From: an uncultured Phycisphaerales bacterium
GTDB lineage: Bacteria; Planctomycetota; Phycisphaerae; UBA1845; CAIVHJ01
DNA: 6,215 bases
Assembly: GCA_903905665.1 (NCBI GenBank)
Contig: CAIVHJ010000383.1
Location: 1 to 6,215, forward strand
Reading direction: 5' to 3'
Notes under the pieces: generated by a model
Told to the model about the DNA's origin: nothing
Database searches by the model: none
Seen by the model: only the letters and a program-made list of their open reading frames with translations
Part shown: positions 1 to 4,678 of the stretch, piece by piece
Layout of the letters: every line of letters starts with the position of its first letter
How positions within the stretch are numbered: the stretch's first letter is position 1
Program-made: the position numbers and the translations under genes

Positions 1-64
1 GCAACGCCCCACCGCACAAGACAATCAAGAATGCGTGTTTGATTCTTCGAAGTTTTCCGGACAT
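1..64 (-). CDS. 5' end of a divergent secreted-protein gene, cut by the window edge
   Basis: Reading the minus strand from the ATG at 64-62 gives 21 complete codons before the window ends. They begin MSGKLRRIKHAF and continue LIVLCGGAL: a basic n-region (K4, R6, R7, K9) followed by a hydrophobic core, which is the start of a classical Sec signal peptide. The Cys at residue 17 follows V-L, a poor lipobox, so a lipoprotein is possible but not favoured. An exact GGAGGAGG Shine-Dalgarno (minus strand, 79-72) sits 7 bases before the ATG, and a sigma-70-type promoter lies about 60 bases further upstream. The product is probably exported, but the family cannot be told from this fragment. The start is well supported by the ribosome binding site, promoter and signal-peptide composition together. 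Confidence 0.72.
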   Translation of the reverse strand, partial: MSGKLRRIKHAFLIVLCGGAL

Positions 65-131
65 GGTAAAACCTCCTCCCGTTGGGACGTTTGCGGCTTC
101 GGGTCGATGCCATCGCGGGCCGACCGGAGTT

Positions 132-160
132 TTTATACTCTCGCCGGAGAGAGTTTGCAA
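132..160 (-). promoter_or_regulatory. Sigma-70-type promoter for the divergent minus-strand gene
   Basis: Read on the minus strand, a -35 box TTGCAA (160-155; 4/6 to TTGACA) and a -10 box TATAAA (137-132; 5/6 to TATAAT) are separated by exactly 17 bases. Transcription should start near 125, giving a leader of about 60 bases before the ATG at 64. The spacer carries a small palindrome, listed separately. This is the best match to a housekeeping promoter in the window. Confidence 0.6.
138..151. promoter_or_regulatory. Possible operator: palindrome inside the minus-strand promoter spacer
   Basis: CTCTC-GCCG-GAGAG is an inverted repeat with 5-base arms and a 4-base centre. It fills most of the 17-base spacer between the -35 and -10 boxes of the minus-strand promoter. 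A dyad here is where a repressor or a MerR-like activator could bind, although MerR promoters usually have 19-base spacers. The short arms mean chance is a real alternative. Confidence 0.3.
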
Positions 161-198
161 CCGTGCGGGATGCGTTTTTATGAATGTTTTGATTTTGC

Positions 199-227
199 TT
201 GATCGTCCTGACGCCGTGGGGTAGGAT
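199..227 (+). promoter_or_regulatory. Candidate sigma-70 promoter for the exported hypothetical protein
   Basis: TTGATC (199-204; 4/6 to consensus) and TAGGAT (222-227; 4/6) are 17 bases apart. The -10 box is directly preceded by GGGG. The predicted start near 234 leaves a short leader of about 25 bases containing the strong ribosome binding site at 246-253. The hexamers are only moderate matches, but position and spacing are right. Confidence 0.4.
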
Positions 228-258
228 TGTTCGCGTCCAATCGGTGAGGAGGATATCC

Positions 259-888
259 ATGCGAACCCGACTTTGGGTGATCGCGGCGTTGGTTGTTCTA
301 ATTCTGTGTCAGGTTTCGACAGGGATCGCCCAGGAGAAAAATCTCAATTTCGGTTTGATCAACGGGAGTATTGTGTTTCTTGACCCTGACAGCAATTCCA
401 CGTGCGGGGCGATCAACACCTTCAACGCCGACTTTTTCATCCGATCCTGCGATCGCCGACTTATTCTGCTCACCGGCGACGATCGCGTCATTCCCTATTA
501 CGTCGATACTGATTACAACGTCTTTCGCGATGACGGCGTCGCCGCCGGTCGTCTGCGATTTGCCACCGACAACGACGGGTTTCGGCAGGTTTTCTGGTTG
601 AGCGATTCGACGTTTCCCGAGGGTGAGGATTTCATCCTGAACTATATCGAAGCGACCGATCAACTCGCCGTCGCCACGTATCACGATCCGCAAACCGATC
701 AGGTTCTTCCGCTGCAACCCGCCAACATCAGCCAGACTCAGTGCGACCCGTCCGTGAAATTCGACGGGAGCACCGAAGTGCTCTGTCCGACTTTTTGCGG
801 TTCCGGTTCCGAAAGCACCCTCTTCGGGATCGCGCTCGTCGTTGGGTTTATTCAATGTCGGCGATGCCTTCGTGGATCGCGAAAATGA
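259..888 (+). CDS. Exported protein of unknown function with a sorting-signal-like C terminus
   Basis: I do not recognise the family. The ATG at 259 is chosen over an upstream in-frame TTG (199) because GAGGAGGA at 246-253 lies 5 bases before it, and because residues 1-25 then form a good signal peptide: basic start (R2, R4), hydrophobic core 5-16, likely cleavage after A24 (TGIA/QE). The 209-residue product has an Asp-rich, beta-like middle. Cysteines at 49, 64, about 162 and 176 could form disulfides outside the cytoplasm. From residue 180 the tail reads Cys-Gly-Ser-Gly, a short hydrophobic stretch (188-198), then an Arg/Lys-rich end with R201, R202, R205 and R208. That three-part layout resembles MYXO-CTERM/PEP-CTERM-type sorting signals, in which the tail is cut and the protein held at the cell surface. 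The hydrophobic part is short (about 11 residues), so this is tentative. It stands alone between two promoters. Confidence 0.72.
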   Translation: MRTRLWVIAALVVLILCQVSTGIAQEKNLNFGLINGSIVFLDPDSNSTCGAINTFNADFFIRSCDRRLILLTGDDRVIPYYVDTDYNVFRDDGVAAGRLRFATDNDGFRQVFWLSDSTFPEGEDFILNYIEATDQLAVATYHDPQTDQVLPLQPANISQTQCDPSVKFDGSTEVLCPTFCGSGSESTLFGIALVVGFIQCRRCLRGSRK

Positions 889-934
889 ACCCCAGCGCGA
901 TGACGGTTCGATTCCTGGGTGGATCGGGATGGGT

Positions 935-963
935 TTGCAATATGGGGGGGATTTGGGTATCGT
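935..963 (+). promoter_or_regulatory. Candidate sigma-70 promoter for rpsO-pnp
   Basis: TTGCAA (935-940; 4/6) and TATCGT (958-963; 4/6) are separated by 17 bases. The spacer contains a run of seven Gs (944-950), and the -10 box is directly preceded by GGG. The predicted start near 970 lies 5 bases before the folded leader beginning at 975, which supports both calls. Confidence 0.42.
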
Positions 964-974
964 TTACGTTTTCA

Positions 975-1072
975 GGTAACTCCTTTCACCCTTCCGGCAC
1001 ATCGGTAGGGCGAGGTGGTAGTTTCGCACCGCTCTCTGAAGGATGCGAGTAGCCGAAAGGAGAATGTTTACC
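975..1072 (+). ncRNA. Structured rpsO mRNA leader, candidate S15-responsive three-way junction
   Basis: The RNA folds by hand into three helices. P1 joins GGTAACTCCTTTC (975-987) with GAAAGGAG (1055-1062) and TTACC (1068-1072): 13 pairs with a 5-base bulge at 1063-1067. P2 is CCCT-T-CCG (989-996) with CGG-T-AGGG (1003-1010), giving 7 pairs, one T-T mismatch and a 6-base loop. P3 spans 1017-1054, with GGT/GCC at its base and TTCGCA (1023-1028) pairing TGCGAG (1044-1049), then CC/GG. The junction strands are A988, 1011-1016 and none between P3 and P1. S15 is known to repress its own synthesis through leaders that differ between phyla, several of them three-way junctions mimicking its 16S rRNA site. 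Here the fold ends 19 bases before the rpsO Shine-Dalgarno. The pairing is seen directly; regulation by S15 is inferred. Confidence 0.5.
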
Positions 1073-1103
1073 GCGTTTCTCTTTAGGATTCGGAGGTCCA
1101 ATC

Positions 1104-1373
1104 ATGGTTCTCGCCCAGGACAAGAAAAATTCCGTCGTCAATCAGTATGCGATTCATGAAGGAGACACCGGTTCGCCGGAGGTCCAGGTGGCATTGCTGA
1201 CGGAACGGATCACATATCTGACCGAGCACCTCAAATCGCACAAGAAGGATTTTTCGTCGCGGCGGGGTCTGCTTCGGATGGTGGGCAAACGCAACAGTCT
1301 GTTGAAATACCTGCAGAAAACAGATCGGCAACGATATCAGGAAATTATCGGCAAGTTGGGATTGCGGAAGTAA
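1104..1373 (+). CDS. rpsO: 30S ribosomal protein S15
   Basis: This is S15, the primary-binding protein of the 30S platform that recognises the three-way junction of helices 20-22 in 16S rRNA. The 89-residue length is exactly typical. Diagnostic features are GDTGSPEVQVALLTERI (residues 20-36), the HKKDFSSRRGLL stretch with conserved Ser-Arg-Arg, and the C-terminal block RNSLLKYLQKTDRQRY ending in LGLRK. The ATG at 1104 has a GGAGGT Shine-Dalgarno (1092-1097) 6 bases upstream. It heads an rpsO-pnp pair, an arrangement conserved across bacteria. Synthesis is probably controlled by the folded leader at 975-1072. Confidence 0.98.
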   Translation: MVLAQDKKNSVVNQYAIHEGDTGSPEVQVALLTERITYLTEHLKSHKKDFSSRRGLLRMVGKRNSLLKYLQKTDRQRYQEIIGKLGLRK

Positions 1374-1381
1374 TCGTGTGA

Positions 1382-1400
1382 CACAGGCATTTCGCCTGTG
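1382..1400 (+). promoter_or_regulatory. Hairpin 1 between rpsO and pnp
   Basis: CACAGGC (1382-1388) and GCCTGTG (1394-1400) form a perfect 7-base stem with an ATTTC loop, 8 bases after the rpsO stop. No T-run follows, so it is not a standard intrinsic terminator. It is better read as an mRNA-stabilising or processing hairpin, or a weak attenuator. In enterobacteria the same spacer carries the rpsO terminator and RNase III sites used for pnp autoregulation. Confidence 0.55.
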
Positions 1401-1409
1401 GCGTGGTGA

Positions 1410-1429
1410 CATTCCGGTGTACCGGGATG
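1410..1429 (+). promoter_or_regulatory. Hairpin 2 in the pnp leader
   Basis: CATTCCGG (1410-1417) pairs with CCGGGATG (1422-1429) in 8 pairs including one G-T wobble, around a TGTA tetraloop. It lies 9 bases after hairpin 1 and 14 before the pnp Shine-Dalgarno. Two tandem stems before pnp suit post-transcriptional control of PNPase, which in E. coli depends on RNase III cutting a leader stem and PNPase removing the product. No T-run follows, so termination is unlikely. Confidence 0.5.
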
Positions 1430-1458
1430 AAGTTTAGAGTCAAGAGGATGGTGACAGG

Positions 1459-3561
1459 ATGGCTGTGGTACGAGTTGAACGAGAGATTGCGGGAAGAACA
1501 CTGACGATTGAAACGGGAAGATTGGCGAAACAGGCGACGGGTTCGGTTTGGATTCAATATGCCGACACGGTGGTTCTGGTGGGGGTTGTGACGGGGCCGC
1601 CGCGCGAGGGCGTATCGGATTTCTTCCCTCTGACGGTCGATTATCGGGAAAAGACTTACGCGGCGGGCAAAATCCCCGGTGGATTTTTCAAGCGGGAAGG
1701 TCGGCCCACGAACAAAGAGATCCTGACGATGCGGTTGATTGATCGGCCGATTCGTCCGATGTTTCCACCGGCGTTCAAGGATGAGGTGTTGATTCAGGCG
1801 ATGGTGCTCAGCGCCGATCAGGAAAACGATCCCGATATCCTCGCCATGATCGGTGCCTCGGCTGCTCTGATGGTCAGCAATCTGCCCTTCAACGGACCGC
1901 TGAGTTCGGTTCGGGTGGGTCAGGTGGATGGCCGATTGATCATCAATCCCACCTTCAAAGAAATCGAACAGGGTGAGATGGAACTGGTGCTCGGCGGTCA
2001 CCGGGACACGGTGAACATGATTGAGCTGGGCGGCAAAGAGATCAAGGAAGACGTAGTGCTGGAAGCGATTCGGCAGGGGCACGAAGTGATCAAGACCCTG
2101 TGCGAAATGCAGGAGGAGTTGGCGGAAAAAGTCGGACGTCACGTGACATGGGAATCTCCCGCCCGTGATGAAGATTTAGTGCGTCGGATTCACCAGCGTT
2201 CCTACAAAGAATTTGTGCAGCGAAAGGGGATTGCGGGAAAGCAGGAGCGCAACGAAGCCGTTTCCGAACTGTACCGGCTGGTGCTTGAGGAGATCGCACC
2301 CGAAGAATCCAACCAACCGAAACTCCGCGCTGCGGCGTGGGGAATTCTCCACGAAGTCGAAGAGGAAGTCATTCACGACATGGTGCTCAACAAGGGCGTT
2401 CGCCCCGACGGACGAGGCTACAAAGACATTCGTCCGATCGAGTGCTTCGTGGAAGTGCTTCCGAGAACGCACGGCAGCTCGATTTTTCAACGCGGTGAGA
2501 CTCAAGCGCTTGTCGTGGCGACACTCGGTACGGTCGAGGATGAACAGATCGTTGATGGTCTGACCGAGGAATACAGCAAGAAATTCATGCTTCATTACAA
2601 TTTTCCGCCGATCAGCACCGGTGAAATCAAACGGATCGGCGCCGTCAGTCGGCGCGAGATCGGTCATGGGAATCTGGCGGAGAAATCGCTCGAGCCGGTC
2701 CTGCCCGGTACGATGGATTTTCCGTATACCATTCGGCTGGTATCCGACATTCTCGAATCCAACGGTTCCAGTTCGATGGCGACGGTTTGCGGCGGAACGC
2801 TCGCGCTGATGGACGCCGGAGTGCCGATTACGCAGCCGGTGGCGGGAATTTCGATCGGGATGTTCCACGACGAGAAGCGTTCGCAACTGGTGGTGGACAT
2901 TCTGGGCGAGGAAGACCATTTCGGCGACATGGATTTCAAAGTGGCGGGGACCCAGCGGGGGATCACCGGGATTCAATTGGACCTCAAGGCATCGGGAATC
3001 ACGATGGAGCAGATTCACGAGGTTTTGGATCTTGCGAAGGATGCGCGGCTTTCGATTCTTCGGACCATGCTCAAGACGCTGCCTCGCCCCAAGTCGGAAA
3101 TCAGCAAACATGCACCGCGTCTCCTGGTGATTAAGATCAATCCCGAATTCATCGGCCGTGTGATCGGGCCGGGCGGTAAAGGCATCAAGGGGATCGAAGC
3201 CACGACCGGCGCCAAAGTGGAGATCGAAGACGACGGGACGGTATTCATCAGCTGCGTGGACGCCGCTAAGGCGGAGGAAGCCAAACAAATGGTTGAAGCG
3301 GTTACCGCCGAAGCCAAGGTCGGAAAAATTTATCACGGGCGCGTCGTGAGCGTCAAGGATTTCGGCGCGTTTGTGGAAATCTTCCCCGGAACCGAGGGAT
3401 TGTGTCATATCAGCGAACTTTCGACCGGGTACGTGCGCAATGTTTCGGAAGTGTGTCGCGTCGGTGATGAAATCGACGTGAAGGTGATTCTAGTTGACGA
3501 TCAGGGACGGGTGAAACTGTCGAAGAAGGCCGCCGAAGCCGAACTGGCGGCTCAGAAATAG
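1459..3561 (+). CDS. pnp: Polynucleotide phosphorylase (PNPase)
   Basis: This enzyme degrades RNA 3' to 5' by phosphorolysis, releasing nucleoside diphosphates, and acts as a cytoplasmic trimer. At 700 residues it is close to E. coli's 711, with all domains present: RNase PH 1 (about 13-145), helical linker (about 147-235), RNase PH 2 (about 313-545), KH (554-613, with GPGG at 570-573) and S1 (about 621-692). Key residues fall at E. coli numbers: R398/R399 RNA contacts, S437-S439 phosphate site, and D486, D492 and K494 in DHFGDMDFK. The first channel loop reads FFKR (76-79) where E. coli has FFRR. The ATG is the only sensible start, because an in-frame TAG lies at 1435. Its Shine-Dalgarno is weak and distant (GAGGA, 1444-1448, 10 bases away), and two hairpins precede it, consistent with controlled translation. 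It is cotranscribed with rpsO and probably with the downstream cold-shock gene. Confidence 0.98.
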   Translation: MAVVRVEREIAGRTLTIETGRLAKQATGSVWIQYADTVVLVGVVTGPPREGVSDFFPLTVDYREKTYAAGKIPGGFFKREGRPTNKEILTMRLIDRPIRPMFPPAFKDEVLIQAMVLSADQENDPDILAMIGASAALMVSNLPFNGPLSSVRVGQVDGRLIINPTFKEIEQGEMELVLGGHRDTVNMIELGGKEIKEDVVLEAIRQGHEVIKTLCEMQEELAEKVGRHVTWESPARDEDLVRRIHQRSYKEFVQRKGIAGKQERNEAVSELYRLVLEEIAPEESNQPKLRAAAWGILHEVEEEVIHDMVLNKGVRPDGRGYKDIRPIECFVEVLPRTHGSSIFQRGETQALVVATLGTVEDEQIVDGLTEEYSKKFMLHYNFPPISTGEIKRIGAVSRREIGHGNLAEKSLEPVLPGTMDFPYTIRLVSDILESNGSSSMATVCGGTLALMDAGVPITQPVAGISIGMFHDEKRSQLVVDILGEEDHFGDMDFKVAGTQRGITGIQLDLKASGITMEQIHEVLDLAKDARLSILRTMLKTLPRPKSEISKHAPRLLVIKINPEFIGRVIGPGGKGIKGIEATTGAKVEIEDDGTVFISCVDAAKAEEAKQMVEAVTAEAKVGKIYHGRVVSVKDFGAFVEIFPGTEGLCHISELSTGYVRNVSEVCRVGDEIDVKVILVDDQGRVKLSKKAAEAELAAQK

Positions 3562-3603
3562 CACGCGTAAAGCAATGGATACCGACGCATCGTGAACCGT
3601 TCA

Positions 3604-3623
3604 GAGCCTTTTTTGGAGGGCTT
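3604..3623 (+). promoter_or_regulatory. Weak hairpin overlapping the cold-shock gene's ribosome binding site
   Basis: GAGCC (3604-3608) can pair with GGCTT (3619-3623), including one G-T wobble, around a 10-base loop. The last two Gs of the GGAGGG Shine-Dalgarno fall in the stem and the rest in the loop. Such a stem could tune translation with temperature, but five pairs with a large loop are barely stable. Confidence 0.2.
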
Positions 3624-3627
3624 GACC

Positions 3628-3879
3628 ATGGCGATGGGAACGGTCAAATGGTTTGACAGCAAAAAGGGTTTTGGGTTTATTCAGTGTGAAGGAGTGGACA
3701 AAGACATCTTCGTTCATTTCAGCAGCATCGAGGGAGAAGGGTTCAAGAAACTCAAGTTTGGGCAGCAGGTGGAATTCGAACTGAGCGAATCCGACAAGGG
3801 TCCGCAAGCCGTGCACGTCCATCTGCTTCCCGCTTCCGGCGAACCCGGATCGGTGGAATCGGAAGAAATTCGGGGTTGA
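3628..3879 (+). CDS. Cold-shock domain protein (CspA family)
   Basis: This is a small OB-fold protein that binds single-stranded RNA and DNA and melts mRNA structure. The 83-residue product starts MAMGTVKWFDSKKGFGFI. It carries RNP1 (KGFGFI, 13-18) and RNP2 (IFVHF, 27-31), the aromatic surfaces that stack on bases. The core ends near residue 67, leaving a 16-residue tail rich in Glu, Gly and Ser that typical 67-70 residue family members lack. The ATG at 3628 is chosen because GGAGGG (3615-3620) lies 7 bases upstream. A GTG at 3592 would add 12 residues unlike the family and has no ribosome binding site. It follows pnp by 66 bases with no terminator and overlaps the kinase start. There is no long CspA-type leader, so it may be an operon member rather than a strongly cold-induced gene. 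Confidence 0.95.
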   Translation: MAMGTVKWFDSKKGFGFIQCEGVDKDIFVHFSSIEGEGFKKLKFGQQVEFELSESDKGPQAVHVHLLPASGEPGSVESEEIRG

Positions 3880-4604
3880 AATCGACATTCGTGACCACAC
3901 CCCAACCACACAATTCGTTGCAGGAGATCAGTGAGTTGGCCGGTGGGCTGGCCCACGAGCTCCGCAATCCTCTGTCCACGCTCAAAGTCAATCTGCAATT
4001 GTTGTCCGAGGAAATTCGCCACGAACACGACCAGTATATCGATTCCGACATTCGCCGTCGGATGTTGCTTCGGTTTGAGACGCTGACGGGAGAGACGGAC
4101 CGGTTGCAGAAGTTGCTGGATAATTTCCTGCGGCTGGTCACCCGGCAGGAATTGAATCGGCACTGCATCGATGTGAACACACTGGTTTCGGACGTGCTGA
4201 CGTTTTACGCGCCCGAAGCCGTTCGGAATCGAATTCAAATTCGGAAATTGTTTCATACTTCGGCTTTGGTCTGTTCTCTCGATCGAGAAATGATTCACCA
4301 GGCGCTGCTGAACCTGATTCTCAACGCTGCTCAGTCGATGCCGGACGGCGGAGAACTGATGGTCACCACGCGCGCCGAGGAAAATTGGGCGCTGGTGGAA
4401 ATCACGGATACCGGAACGGGAATTGAACCCGAAGTCATGTCGCGGATCTTTGATCCGTTTTTTTCGACCAAAAAAGGTGGAACCGGGCTGGGACTTTCGG
4501 TAACCCGTCGAATTGTTCAGCAGCATGGGGGTTTGATCGACGTGCAATCGACGTCCGGCCGCGGTACTCGGTTTACGGTTCGCCTTCCGTTGTACGCATC
4601 ATGA
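3876..4604 (+). CDS. Sensor-less cytoplasmic histidine kinase (NtrB-like core)
   Basis: This is a two-component histidine kinase that autophosphorylates a His and passes phosphate to a response regulator, very likely the sigma-54 regulator encoded next. Its 242 residues are almost only catalytic core: H-box LAHELRNPL with H27, N-box NLILNAAQ with N150, G1 box DTGTG (178-182), F-box IFDPFFSTK (191-199) and G2 GTGLGL (202-207). There is no signal peptide, membrane segment, PAS or GAF domain; only about 20 residues precede the H-box helix. The TTG start at 3876 overlaps the preceding TGA as TTGA, so translation is probably coupled to the cold-shock gene. A weak GGAAG lies 10 bases upstream. A GTG at 3891 would remove only five residues. 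Input must come from a partner protein or from its own N-terminal helix. Confidence 0.93.
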   Translation: MKSTFVTTPQPHNSLQEISELAGGLAHELRNPLSTLKVNLQLLSEEIRHEHDQYIDSDIRRRMLLRFETLTGETDRLQKLLDNFLRLVTRQELNRHCIDVNTLVSDVLTFYAPEAVRNRIQIRKLFHTSALVCSLDREMIHQALLNLILNAAQSMPDGGELMVTTRAEENWALVEITDTGTGIEPEVMSRIFDPFFSTKKGGTGLGLSVTRRIVQQHGGLIDVQSTSGRGTRFTVRLPLYAS

Positions 4605-4640
4605 TCCATGTCCCCGTATGATCTTCTCGAATGGGTGTTC

Positions 4641-4669
4641 TTGGTTGTGACACGCAGGGGGGGTAGAAT
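4641..4669 (+). promoter_or_regulatory. Candidate promoter for the sigma-54 response regulator
   Basis: TTGGTT (4641-4646; 3/6) and TAGAAT (4664-4669; 5/6) are spaced by 17 bases, with seven Gs (4657-4663) touching the -10 box. The predicted start falls at about 4676-4679, at or within three bases of the regulator's ATG. This implies separate expression from the kinase, with a leaderless or nearly leaderless mRNA. Confidence 0.42.
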
Positions 4670-4678
4670 ACAGCCACC

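Noticed and set aside
891..919. CCCAG/CTGGG inverted repeat after the exported protein as its terminator
   Set aside because: It has five pairs around a 19-base loop with no T-run, so it is not convincing as a terminator.
741..1052. A 103-codon plus-strand frame overlapping the end of the exported protein and the rpsO leader
   Set aside because: There is no ribosome site, and it is Arg-rich out-of-frame sequence that runs across the candidate promoter and folded leader.
1059..1159. GGAG followed by ATG at 1064, a possible leader peptide overlapping rpsO
   Set aside because: Only one base separates GGAG from the ATG, too short for normal initiation. The GGAG is paired in P1, and the peptide shows no conserved character.
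2176..3408. A 410-codon open frame on the minus strand opposite pnp
   Set aside because: It is antisense to the core of an unmistakable PNPase and has no ribosome site. The composition (many His, Arg, Asn, Phe) is that of a shadow frame created by the codon bias of the real gene.
3690..3879. The kinase frame is open back through most of the cold-shock gene, hinting at a frameshift fusion
   Set aside because: No slippery heptamer or downstream stimulatory structure is visible near the overlap, and the frame has no start codon upstream. A 4-base coupled overlap explains the arrangement.
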